Positions 1 to 8,771 of a stretch of DNA of 64,000 nt are shown here, piece by piece. Numbering within the stretch: the stretch's first letter is position 1; every line of letters starts with the position of its first letter. The stretch is from contig DBMR01000014.1 in assembly GCA_002298785.1 (NCBI GenBank), positions 1 to 64,000 of the forward strand, given 5' to 3'. A model generated the notes under the pieces. That model did not search any database. It saw nothing but the letters and a program-made list of their open reading frames with translations, and was not told where the DNA came from. Source of the DNA: Verrucomicrobia subdivision 3 bacterium UBA693. Lineage in GTDB: Bacteria > Verrucomicrobiota > Verrucomicrobiia > Limisphaerales > UBA8199. The position numbers and the translations under genes were made by a program.

Positions 1-2208
1 CGCCCCGTCCCCGCCCCGCCCGGCTTTCCAAAGAAGACCGGCTGGACCGCCATACCCCCCGGCGCCACCGCTCCCACCCGCAACCGTGTTGCTGACAAAT
101 AGACTCTGGCTCACGCTCAAAAAGCCGGAACCACAAATCGCGCCACCCATGCCTGCGCCTCCCGCCGTGCCCTGAGAACCGGTTGCGCCGTCGGAACCCC
201 CTGGTGCGCCAACCCCGCCTGGGCCACCGGCCGCCGAGTTCTGCCGGAAAATACACTGCTGCACGTTCAAAGTGCCCGTACTAAAAACCGCCCCGCCATA
301 ACCGTCCAAACCCGGCACATAGCTGAAAACCGACGGCGGATCGCGTGGGTCATGCAGCAAGAACCCTTGCGCTCCCGAGGTGCGATTCTCAACAAACAGA
401 CAATGATGAAGCGCAACATTGCCGCCTACGCTGCAAATGGCACCACCTCGCGCAGGGCCGTTGGTATCGCCTTGTGCGACATTGCTAGAGAAGGTGCAGT
501 TGCTGGCGGTTAAATTACCACCGACGCTGCTAGCGCCCCCTCCGCTGGTGGCTTGCCCATCGGCTATGGTCAGGTTGAGCAGGGTGAGACTGGCATTGGT
601 GGTTAACCCAAAAACACCAACACGGTCGGCACCACTAATCGTTAGTTGGTGGCCAGCGCCGTCAAGGATCGTGTTCGTGGCGATAACGATCGTATTGCTC
701 AGGGTAATCGTGCCGTCGCATTGGAAGGTCACCGGGTTTTCGCCGGTCGCGATGGCCGCGCGCAAAAGCGCCTCGTCCGGCATCGGCACGGTGTTCGCCG
801 GAACCAGGTTCAGGGAGGCCGGCGCACTCGTTACCGACCCGTAAACGTTCGTAACCAGAACATGATATGTCCCCTCTTGCCAAGGTTGAACGTTTGTAAG
901 CTGCAGAGTGGAGTTCGTCGCCCCAACGATTGGGCTGGTGCCATTGAAGAACCACTGGAACGCGAGCGGCAGCGATCCTGTGGTGGTCACATCGAACTGC
1001 ACGTTGAGTCCGGTCCAAAAAGCCTGGTTCCTGGGTTGTGTCAACAAACCCGGAGGCACGGCGAGCAAAGTGAGGATGGCGGGTGGTGAGGAGGTCGAAC
1101 CCAGCACGTTGGTGATAACCACCGTGTATGCCCCCACCTGCGACATTTGCACGCTCGGCAATTGAAGTGAAGGCCCGGTTGCTCCAGCGATGGCGTTCGT
1201 GCCATTGAAGAACCACTGATAAGACAATGGCGGCATCCCGAGGACGGTAACCGTGAAGACGGCCGGAAATCCGGCCACCACGGTTTGGCTGGTGGGAGGT
1301 GACCGAAGCCGCGGGAATCGTGCGACGAGGGTTACGTTATGGTTATTACCAGCAGCGATCCCCAGGACCCCACTCAAATTCGCAGGTGCCTTATCTTGCC
1401 CGGAGTAACCACCGCCCCAGGCGGTAACTTTGCCCTCGGAAGTCAGCGCCAGGTAATGATTCAACCCTACAGCGATGGCGTTGACGTTGCTTAAGCCATT
1501 CAACAGCCCATCAGAACCCAACGCCAGGTTGTGACTTCCGCCGGCGGCGATGGCGACTATGCTGCTCAGCCCCGAGGCAAAATTGGTCTGCCCCGAGGAG
1601 TTACTCCCCCAAGCCACGACCGAGCCATCGGCTTTGAGCGCGACGCTATGAGCGCTTCCCGCCGCCACGGCAATGACATTGCTTAACCACGTTGGGACAT
1701 TGGTTTGACCGCCGTAATTAGAGCCCCAGGACACCACCGTGCCGTCCGCTTTCGCCGCCAAACTGTGGGAACCGGAGGCGGCGATCGCGATCACATTGCT
1801 CAGCCAGGCAGGCACATTGGTTTTGCCATAACTATTGTCCCCCCAAGCGACAACCGTGCCGTTGGACCTGAGGGCCAGGCTATGATAATCGCCGCCGGCC
1901 ACAGACTTAACACCAGTGAGCCACGGCGGCACTGTGCTTTGGCCAAGATCAGCAGAACCAGTATGGCCGGGCAGACCGGCGCCCCAGGCCACGACCGTGC
2001 CGTCCGATTTAAGCGCCAGGCTGTGACTGCCTCCACCGGCGACCGCAACGACGTTGCTCAAACTGGTGGGCACATTTGTCTGTCCATATTCGTTGGCCCC
2101 CCAGCCGATGACTGCACCATCGCTTTGCGCCATCACCGTAACTAGCAAACCGCCGTGGGGGCCCACCAACATGGTCACTAACCGTATGAGGGAATTTCGA
2201 TTTTTCAC
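1..2208 (-). CDS. Secreted RCC1-repeat / immunoglobulin-like / beta-helix protein, 3' end off the window
   Basis: The frame is open from a GTG at 2208 to the left edge (736 codons seen), so the protein is C-terminally incomplete here. A hydrophobic N-terminus ending near MAQS looks like a signal peptide; an in-frame ATG at 2172 is the alternative start. Then come about seven RCC1-type repeats (about 2130-1330) with the recurring pattern SHSLALKxDGTVVxWG. Two immunoglobulin-like domains follow (about 1300-850), each with a YQWFFNGT core and a G.Y.V.VTN strand. From about 800 the chain becomes a right-handed beta-helix-like repeat (NCTF, HCLFVEN, QCIF) with Gly-rich turns. RCC1/Ig/beta-helix chimeras of this kind are common among large extracellular proteins of Verrucomicrobiota. 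A surface or secreted role is inferred; no ligand can be named. Confidence 0.8.
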   Translation of the reverse strand, partial: MKNRNSLIRLVTMLVGPHGGLLVTVMAQSDGAVIGWGANEYGQTNVPTSLSNVVAVAGGGSHSLALKSDGTVVAWGAGLPGHTGSADLGQSTVPPWLTGVKSVAGGDYHSLALRSNGTVVAWGDNSYGKTNVPAWLSNVIAIAASGSHSLAAKADGTVVSWGSNYGGQTNVPTWLSNVIAVAAGSAHSVALKADGSVVAWGSNSSGQTNFASGLSSIVAIAAGGSHNLALGSDGLLNGLSNVNAIAVGLNHYLALTSEGKVTAWGGGYSGQDKAPANLSGVLGIAAGNNHNVTLVARFPRLRSPPTSQTVVAGFPAVFTVTVLGMPPLSYQWFFNGTNAIAGATGPSLQLPSVQMSQVGAYTVVITNVLGSTSSPPAILTLLAVPPGLLTQPRNQAFWTGLNVQFDVTTTGSLPLAFQWFFNGTSPIVGATNSTLQLTNVQPWQEGTYHVLVTNVYGSVTSAPASLNLVPANTVPMPDEALLRAAIATGENPVTFQCDGTITLSNTIVIATNTILDGAGHQLTISGADRVGVFGLTTNASLTLLNLTIADGQATSGGGASSVGGNLTASNCTFSSNVAQGDTNGPARGGAICSVGGNVALHHCLFVENRTSGAQGFLLHDPRDPPSVFSYVPGLDGYGGAVFSTGTLNVQQCIFRQNSAAGGPGGVGAPGGSDGATGSQGTAGGAGMGGAICGSGFLSVSQSLFVSNTVAGGSGGAGGYGGPAGLLWKAGRGGDGA

Positions 2209-2440
2209 AGTGCACCCCTTCGATCATCAGGCTCCGAGCGGAGTCACTTTACCGGTGGCGAAAGATCAGCCCCATCGGAAAAACATCTCGACTGACGTCC
2301 TTGCCTTTAAATTAATCCTGTTTAAGCTCGCGTCAATTGCCAATTAGTTCTCTTGCACGGCGGGAAGGCGCGGTCTGGCTTGCCTGTTTCCAGCTCCCAT
2401 CTAAGATGCTTCCGTGTTGGATCTGAATGCCCAAACTCCA

Positions 2441-3070
2441 ATGATGAAGACCGGTACCGACGCCTTGAACCGAAGGCCGGATCTCGCAGAACCGCAGGAA
2501 TCGGGGCGAAACGACGCTCCGGCGGTTCCGCAGCGCTTTGCCGCGCTGGATTTTGAGACGGCCGATTACGGGCGCGACAGCGCCTGCGCCCTGTCGATCG
2601 TGCTCGTCGAAAACGACGCCATTATCGACACCTGGACCAGCCTCATCCGTCCACCGCGGCGCGAGTTTTACTTCACTTACTTGCACGGCATCTCCTGGGA
2701 ACACGTCAAGAACCAGCCGACTTTTGGTGAACTTTGGCAGGTTATTTCCTCCAAACTCGCCGGAGTGAATTTTGTGGCGGCACACAACGCCACGTTCGAC
2801 CGAGGCGTCCTACGGACTTGCTGTGAGGCGGCGGAAGTCGCCACTGTGGACCTCCCTTTTGTCTGCACCGTCAAAGCCGCACGATCAGTCTGGGGCTTTT
2901 ATCCCACGACGCTGGCCGATGTCTGTCGCCAACTGCACATCCCCCTGCGGCATCACGATGCCGAGTCCGACGCCCGCGCTTGCGCTCGCATTTTGCTCGC
3001 CGCCCGCGAACGCGGGTTTGGTTATGACAAATTCGTAAAATCTTACGCGCTCAAACCTTCGCGCCGATAG
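2441..3070 (+). CDS. DEDDh 3'-5' exonuclease, DNA polymerase III epsilon-like
   Basis: A single-domain exonuclease of about 209 residues. All three Exo motifs are visible: FAALDFET (Exo I), AAHNATFDRGVL (Exo II) and HHDAESDA (Exo III, giving the final His and Asp), as in DnaQ/RNase T-fold DEDDh enzymes that remove nucleotides from 3' ends using two metal ions. There is no GIY-YIG, BRCT or polymerase extension, so it resembles the stand-alone epsilon-like proteins used in proofreading or repair rather than a polymerase subunit proven by context. The start is uncertain: tandem ATG codons lie at 2441, and a GTG at 2414 would add nine residues; neither has a clear ribosome site. It stands alone, convergent with the large repeat protein downstream. 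Confidence 0.85.
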   Translation: MMKTGTDALNRRPDLAEPQESGRNDAPAVPQRFAALDFETADYGRDSACALSIVLVENDAIIDTWTSLIRPPRREFYFTYLHGISWEHVKNQPTFGELWQVISSKLAGVNFVAAHNATFDRGVLRTCCEAAEVATVDLPFVCTVKAARSVWGFYPTTLADVCRQLHIPLRHHDAESDARACARILLAARERGFGYDKFVKSYALKPSRR

Positions 3071-3180
3071 GGATTCCCGCACACGGCCACGAACAAAGCC
3101 CAAAAGCCCCAACAGGCAAAGCTACCTTGTCGCCAAAAGCTTCTCGGTCCTTGTCTTACTGAATTTGACGACCCATCAGT

Positions 3181-6100
3181 CTACGGCACCAGGCGGACAC
3201 GGTAATACCGCTGGTCACTTGCGCCGGGAGTGGTGTCATCTTTGAAGCCGGTAGGGTCGGTCGCCTCCACATCGCCGGGCAGTTCCGTCCATCCGAGGTC
3301 ATTGATTCCGCCTTTGTATTCCACCCGGTATTTCTTGCCGGGAACCGCGCTCCACAACACCCGTACGGTTCCAGCGGAGGGTGCGGCCAGCGTGATGGCC
3401 CGAAACACCGAACCGCGATTCGTGGGGTCTGTCCCGGCCAGATACTCAGCCCGGTCGGTTTGGCCATCCTGGTCAAAGTCTCCCGTTCCATCCCGATCAA
3501 GAGTGTTAAAGTAGGCCAGTTCCCAATCATCCGGGAGCCCGTCACCGTCCATGTCTCCCCGGCTCAACCGCAGCACCACGAGGTCATGCGCTGCATTGTG
3601 ATCATTGGCGACCAGATCGGACGCATAGGTTCCAAAGATCACCGTGCTGCCGTCCTCGCTGAGCAGCGGGTTGCAGGATAACCGGTTGCCGGTCCCGGTC
3701 CCGTCGCGATTAATGCTGGCGAGAATCGTCCGGTTCAGCAGTAGATCACGCACCAAAACATCGCCCACACTATTCGAGTCATTGGCCACCAGGTTCGAGG
3801 CGCGGCTGCGAAACAGCACGTAACGACCATCCGGCGTGATGGCCGGCGAAAGCGACTTTCCATTGCCGATTACCTGGCCGTCGTTGCCCACACTCGCCAG
3901 CGTCGCCGCCCCCGTCGTTCGATCAATCACATAAACGTCCGTCATCCCGTTCGTATCCGCCGCGGAGTAACTCCCAACACGCTCACAGGCCACCAATCGC
4001 CCGTCACCACTCACCGAAATATTTACCGCATCGACCAGGGTCGCCACCACACTGCGACTGGGAACGTCATACAGATAATTCGTCGTGCCGCGTTGGAAGG
4101 ACAACAGGCTGCCACCGGCCCAAAAGGCCACCTGCGATATGAGGTTCAAACCCGCTCCAATGGGCGAGGCGCTAACCAGGATATTGGCACCCCTCGTCGC
4201 ATCCCACATATAGGCATTAACCCCGGAAGTCGTATTGGTGACCAGCGTGGTTGCCGAACTCAAATAGGCCACATAGCGACTGTCGGGACTGATCGCCGGA
4301 GTGAAAGAAGCGGCGGCTCCCGGCGCGGTGCCCAGGTAGTTCAGGCTGACCAGTTGATTGGTTGGTTGTGCCAGGTCGCGGTAATAGACCTGCCCCACAG
4401 TCGTGGCATAACCGCCGACCCCGGATTCACTGCTTTGAAAGGCCAGGAATGCGCCATTTTGGTTGATCGCGGCCAATGCCGAACTCGCCACGCTGCCGAC
4501 TCCGCCAATCAACATATTGGTCTGCGCCACCCGATCGAACACGTAGAGATTGTATCGCGTTGCCAGGCCGGTCACCGGCGTGCTGTCAGGTATGGCCTCG
4601 AAAGCGATCCGGCCGCCATCCCCACAGATGACCGGGCGCCGCGCCGGACCGCGAGCCAAGTCCGGGATCAGCGCCCCCAATCGGACCGCCGCGTTGGTGC
4701 TGCCCAGGTCACAATACCAAACATCACGATTCCGATTGGTGTCCCCCGCATCCAGGTCGGCTGCGGCACTTTCAAAAACTACAAATCGCCCATTCGCGCT
4801 CAGGGCTCCGGGATTGAACCGGCTGGCAGCCGAACCGGTTGCCGGCGCAAGGCCCGGATCATGAAGCGAAACCAACTCCGAGACCCCGAGGTCCCGGTCA
4901 TAAAGGTAAACATTTCTTCCGCCGATACCGTCCGACTGCCCCAGAAAGGCTATGTAGTGCGCGTCGTCAGTCATGACACCGTCGGAGGCCGGGAGGCCGG
5001 TACCCACCGTGACACGAGTGCTGTTCAAGGCATCGAAAAGCACGAGGTCTTTTGGCGCATCCTCATACAGCACAAAGCGGCCATCGGCGGACACCGCCGG
5101 TGTCGCGGCACCCTGGCCGGACGTGGGGCTGACCACCGCCACTTTGGCATCGATAAACCGGGTAGTGCGCGTGACAAAATCCCGCAGGAAGAGGCCCACC
5201 CCGAGCGGACTCGAAATTCCCGCCGCCAGATCCGGCGCCGTGCTCATGAAAACCGCCACGTTGCCTCCCCGGCACAAAACCGCGGAACCCGACACCCCGA
5301 GGCTGGAGCTGGTTCCATTGGTGTTCACACTGACGAGAGTCGTGGTTCCGGTCACCAGGTCGCGCCGGTAAACGTCGAGACTCACATTGATGTCGTTGGT
5401 CGCGAGGTTGGAGGACAAACTCTGGAACACCACATACCGGCCAGTCGCATCCATGGAGACATTCAGGGAATGCCCGTTACCCAGCCCGGTGCCGGCGGCA
5501 TTGATGCTCGCAGCCCGACTAGTCGCCGCTTGCAGGTCACGCACAAAAACATCCGATCGGACGTTCGTGTCGCCGGTAATGAGATTCACCGCTGTGCTCT
5601 CGAAAGCCACCCAGCGACCATCGTCGCTAATCTGGCGCGGCGTAATCCACAGCGCCGAATTTACAGCCGCGCTCGAAGTGTTCGCATAATTGCGCGTGAC
5701 CAGCGTGGTGGTGCCAGACACCAGGTCGCGCACGAACAGATCCGCCGAACCATTTCCGTCATTCGCAACCAGGTTGCTGGCCCGGCTGACGAACAGCACG
5801 TAGCGTCCATTGGGAGAAAGCGTTGGCCCTGTGGACTCCAAGTTGCCCGAGGCGCCCTGCGGTGTCTGGCTAACCAGTGTCGTCGTTCCTGCGACCAGGT
5901 CCCGAACGAAAACGTCCGCGGCGTTGTTGTTGTCATTGGTGACGAGATCGCTCGCCGCGCTTTCAAAGACGACAAACTGGCCGTTCGTGCTGATAGTCGG
6001 TGAATGGGAAGCGCCATTGCCGCTCCCGGTTCCCGCCGCATTGACGCTGACCAGGATGGTTTTTCCAAGCTGGCGATCCCTCACGAACACATCCGTAGCA

Positions 6101-6315
6101 TCGTTATGATCATTCACCACCAGATTTTCGGCGGAGCTTACGAAAACCACATAACGTCCATCAGCACTCACGCCCGGATCGCTGCAATCATCCGCCGCTC
6201 CCGGCGAAACCACCAAGGGCTTTGCCGGCGGCGACACGAGGGGAGTCGCCCCGACCGGCACGACTAGCGCCAGGATTATTCCCAGCATCCCTGACTTCTG
6301 GTATCGAAGATTCAT
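3181..6315 (-). CDS. Secreted PD40/TolB-like propeller repeat protein with TSP3-type calcium loop
   Basis: A 1044-residue protein beginning with a classical signal peptide (Lys/Arg, then LGIILALVVPVGA). Most of the chain is a series of about ten or more repeats with the pattern P.IS..G.YVVF.S.A.DLV..D.N...DVFVRDL, typical of PD40/TolB-type beta-propellers. Near the C-terminus an Asp-rich stretch (DMDGDGLPDDWE and DQDGQTD) matches thrombospondin type 3/EF-hand-like calcium loops, followed by a short beta domain with the YRVEYKG and RYYRVRLVP strands that end many verrucomicrobial secreted proteins. It lies 24 bp downstream of a pseudopilin gene on the same strand, so the two may be co-transcribed. 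Extracellular location is inferred; the function is unknown. Confidence 0.8.
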   Translation of the reverse strand: MNLRYQKSGMLGIILALVVPVGATPLVSPPAKPLVVSPGAADDCSDPGVSADGRYVVFVSSAENLVVNDHNDATDVFVRDRQLGKTILVSVNAAGTGSGNGASHSPTISTNGQFVVFESAASDLVTNDNNNAADVFVRDLVAGTTTLVSQTPQGASGNLESTGPTLSPNGRYVLFVSRASNLVANDGNGSADLFVRDLVSGTTTLVTRNYANTSSAAVNSALWITPRQISDDGRWVAFESTAVNLITGDTNVRSDVFVRDLQAATSRAASINAAGTGLGNGHSLNVSMDATGRYVVFQSLSSNLATNDINVSLDVYRRDLVTGTTTLVSVNTNGTSSSLGVSGSAVLCRGGNVAVFMSTAPDLAAGISSPLGVGLFLRDFVTRTTRFIDAKVAVVSPTSGQGAATPAVSADGRFVLYEDAPKDLVLFDALNSTRVTVGTGLPASDGVMTDDAHYIAFLGQSDGIGGRNVYLYDRDLGVSELVSLHDPGLAPATGSAASRFNPGALSANGRFVVFESAAADLDAGDTNRNRDVWYCDLGSTNAAVRLGALIPDLARGPARRPVICGDGGRIAFEAIPDSTPVTGLATRYNLYVFDRVAQTNMLIGGVGSVASSALAAINQNGAFLAFQSSESGVGGYATTVGQVYYRDLAQPTNQLVSLNYLGTAPGAAASFTPAISPDSRYVAYLSSATTLVTNTTSGVNAYMWDATRGANILVSASPIGAGLNLISQVAFWAGGSLLSFQRGTTNYLYDVPSRSVVATLVDAVNISVSGDGRLVACERVGSYSAADTNGMTDVYVIDRTTGAATLASVGNDGQVIGNGKSLSPAITPDGRYVLFRSRASNLVANDSNSVGDVLVRDLLLNRTILASINRDGTGTGNRLSCNPLLSEDGSTVIFGTYASDLVANDHNAAHDLVVLRLSRGDMDGDGLPDDWELAYFNTLDRDGTGDFDQDGQTDRAEYLAGTDPTNRGSVFRAITLAAPSAGTVRVLWSAVPGKKYRVEYKGGINDLGWTELPGDVEATDPTGFKDDTTPGASDQRYYRVRLVP

Positions 6316-6339
6316 AGTTCAGCAAGTAAGGTGAGGCGT

Positions 6340-7164
6340 TCAGGGCCTGTAGGAAGTCACTTTCTGCAAGCGCGCGACGTCCGGATTATTGGGAGAGGCG
6401 ACGTTGAGGATCGCAGTGCCTAGCGGCGGCATGGTTCGAAGGTCCGCCCATTGCCAATACTCGGTGTGTCCATCCGCCAGCACGAGATTCATACCGCCCA
6501 AGTGATAATACGCCGGGAAATCAATCAGCCTCGAACTCGCCCCTGCTCCCGCCAGATCAACAACAAAGGAGCCATCGTTGATGCTGTCGGGGTTCTCGTC
6601 CAGCAGCACCATGGTCCGGTCTGGTTGGCCGAGTTGGGAGCCGTTGGTCATCACCAGATACCCCGAACTCCAGGCGGTGGCACCCTGCCCGAGGTAGCTG
6701 TTCATCGAATAGCTGCGCACGCGGGCCATTTGGATACCGTTGCGAACGACCGTCGAAGGATCCGCCGGACACCGGAACGCCGAAGAGGTTTTGACGTACA
6801 GCCCCATGGCCGCATACGAGGTGTTGGTCAGATAGGCGTAGTTGACGTTGTCCTGGTTGGCGGTACTGTAATCCTCGATCCCGCTCACCCAGTTCAGAAA
6901 CCCCACCGGTGTCCCGCTCTGATTTCCCATGAGGATTCCCGCGTAATCATCGGCATACATCTGCCAGGCTTGTCCGAGCCGGCGCAAATTGTTGACACAG
7001 ATGACGCGGCCAGAAGACGTTTGACTTTGAGACAGCGCCGTCTTAGCAATCAGCGCCCACGCGCCAAGGACGGCGAGCACCACCACCAACTCCGCAAGCG
7101 TGAAGGCCGATTTGGTTTGCCTGCGGGATCGAAGTTCAGCCGGGTTCATGTTGAGGCTGATCAT
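6340..7164 (-). CDS. Type II secretion-like pseudopilin with DGH tail motif
   Basis: The N-terminus carries a type III (prepilin) signal: a basic leader, then SAFTLAELVVVLAVLGAWAL, with cleavage expected before the Phe of AFTLAE. This variant has Ala rather than the usual Gly at -1. The C-terminal part contains YHLGGMNLVLADGHTEYWQW, the motif typical of the very numerous verrucomicrobial/planctomycete prepilin-like proteins. The start is probably ATG 7164, after a GGGGCG stretch; a GTG at 7176 and an ATG at 7149 are alternatives. It precedes the PD40 repeat protein by 24 bp. Such proteins are presumed to be processed by a prepilin peptidase and displayed or secreted; the partner is unknown. 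Confidence 0.8.
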   Translation of the reverse strand: MISLNMNPAELRSRRQTKSAFTLAELVVVLAVLGAWALIAKTALSQSQTSSGRVICVNNLRRLGQAWQMYADDYAGILMGNQSGTPVGFLNWVSGIEDYSTANQDNVNYAYLTNTSYAAMGLYVKTSSAFRCPADPSTVVRNGIQMARVRSYSMNSYLGQGATAWSSGYLVMTNGSQLGQPDRTMVLLDENPDSINDGSFVVDLAGAGASSRLIDFPAYYHLGGMNLVLADGHTEYWQWADLRTMPPLGTAILNVASPNNPDVARLQKVTSYRP

Positions 7165-7176
7165 ATCGCGCCCCAC

Positions 7177-7475
7177 GGGAGTCCGTTAATTGATAATATC
7201 AATGCACAAGTTTGCCTGGACTACCTGTTTAACTCCAACCGGGCCCCCTGGGGCTTATTAAACCGAGACATCCTCAAGTCAGTGAATTAAAGGACCGGTC
7301 AGAATTGCTTATGTCATTTCAAGGCTCCCATAGCCTCCCTTCCCGGCAATATCCGCACCAACCTGGTTGCTTTGGCGCGAAACATGCTATGCATCATGTG
7401 TGAAACTCTGGCCATTTAATGGGTCGGGAGTTTGCCGTGGGCGGAGCAGTGAGTTATGGAAGCAAACTTAGGGTT
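7177..7475. other. Intergenic region between divergent pseudopilin and response regulator genes
   Basis: About 300 bp must hold the promoters of both divergent transcripts. I see no repeat, small gene or convincing -35/-10 pair. An ATG at 7419 is in frame with the downstream response regulator, but receiver-family alignment favours ATG 7476. Confidence 0.4.
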
Positions 7476-8762
7476 ATGAAAGGCAGCACCATTTTATATG
7501 TCGACAACGACCCGGCGTCGCAAGCGTGGCACCGGCAAGGGTTGGAACGAGAAGGATTTCAGGTCGATTGCGCGCAAGATGGCATCGAAGCCCTCGAAAA
7601 GGCGGTTTCGACCAACCCAGATCTAATCCTGCTGGACCTCGAGCTACCAACCATGGGTGGAGCCGACGTCCTGCGCTTCCTGCGCGCCGAACCCTCATTC
7701 CGCTTACGGCCGGTGCTCGTCTACACCAATGCTAACCGGGCGGAAGTCCCGGAAGAAATCCCCCTGGACATTTTGACCCAATTTCTGCGCAAGTCAGACT
7801 GCGCCTTCTCTTTGCTGCTCCAGTGTATCAAAGATGGACTATCGGGCATGCCTTCGGAGCCATCGCAGCCAGAAAGGCAATCCGAATCCTCCAGCGGTGA
7901 CAACCTTCCACCGGCGACGGTTTCGGCCACCACTTTTTCGCCGGGATCAGAAACGGAAACACCAGGTCAGGCCGACTCTCTGGCCACCGCCCGCGCGCGG
8001 TTGCCGGGAATCCGCAAGTATTGCTGCGAATATGTCAAGTCGCCGAACTCACCGACGGGCCGGCAACACCTCACCGGGCTACACGAAAGCACAAAGTTAA
8101 TCGGCGCCGAAGCGAGGCAGCTCAAGCTTCATCGGCTCGACATGATTGCCACCGCTTTGGATCGGTACCTTTTCGAACTCAGAATGCATCCCGACCTGGC
8201 CACCCCGGGTGCCCTCAAGACCGTCGTCCATAGCGTGGACTGCCTCGATTTCGTGGTTACCAGCGGTGAATCCCCCGGTGCCGACACAAAGCCCAGGCCC
8301 AAAGTATTGGCAGTCGATGACGACGCCGTCTTCATCCACGTGATGGATACGATTCTCAAGCGTGCGAACTTCCAAGGCAAATGCGTCCCGCGCCCGGCGG
8401 ACGCCCTCGAAGTGTTGCGAGCCGAGCCGCATGACCTCATTTTACTGGATGTGGAAATGCCGGGAATGAACGGCTTTGAACTCTGCCGGAAGATTCGTCA
8501 ATTGGAGCACTGCCAGCAGACGCCGGTGGTGTTTATTACCGCCCACAATAATTTCGGCAACCGCGCGCAGAGTGTCTTGAGCGGCGCCAAGGCTTTCATG
8601 GCCAAACCGGTGACCTCGCTCGAAATGACGCTCCGCATTGTCATCAACCTCTTAATGCCTCAAGCGCAGCCAGCGGGAAATCCAGGTCAAAACTCAACCG
8701 CGAATCGACGGTCGCCTTCGTCACGCCCGGTTCTGGCGACGCCTCCAGTGTTGGTAGCCTGA
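7476..8762 (+). CDS. Response regulator with two receiver domains and an Hpt-like middle
   Basis: 428 residues from ATG 7476, which begins MKGSTILYVDNDP as receivers normally do; ATG 7419 would add 19 atypical residues. Receiver 1 has LYVDND and the phospho-Asp in LILLDLELP. Its C-terminal part is divergent: the region near TQFLRKSDCAF holds the only candidate for the conserved Lys. After a low-complexity linker, a helical stretch (LHESTKLIGAEA...LFELRMHPDL) looks like a degenerate Hpt or helical-bundle domain; its His is a candidate phosphotransfer residue, but the match is weak. Receiver 2 is canonical: VLAVDDD, LILLDVEMPGMNG and the Lys in FMAKPV. There is no output domain, so it may act as a phosphorelay hub or through protein contacts. 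No kinase gene is adjacent. Confidence 0.8.
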   Translation: MKGSTILYVDNDPASQAWHRQGLEREGFQVDCAQDGIEALEKAVSTNPDLILLDLELPTMGGADVLRFLRAEPSFRLRPVLVYTNANRAEVPEEIPLDILTQFLRKSDCAFSLLLQCIKDGLSGMPSEPSQPERQSESSSGDNLPPATVSATTFSPGSETETPGQADSLATARARLPGIRKYCCEYVKSPNSPTGRQHLTGLHESTKLIGAEARQLKLHRLDMIATALDRYLFELRMHPDLATPGALKTVVHSVDCLDFVVTSGESPGADTKPRPKVLAVDDDAVFIHVMDTILKRANFQGKCVPRPADALEVLRAEPHDLILLDVEMPGMNGFELCRKIRQLEHCQQTPVVFITAHNNFGNRAQSVLSGAKAFMAKPVTSLEMTLRIVINLLMPQAQPAGNPGQNSTANRRSPSSRPVLATPPVLVA

Positions 8763-8771
8763 TCTCCGCGG

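Noticed and set aside
4093..6003. 636-codon plus-strand frame inside the PD40 protein gene
   Set aside because: Its repeats merely mirror the PD40 repeats of the opposite strand; no independent signature or ribosome site.
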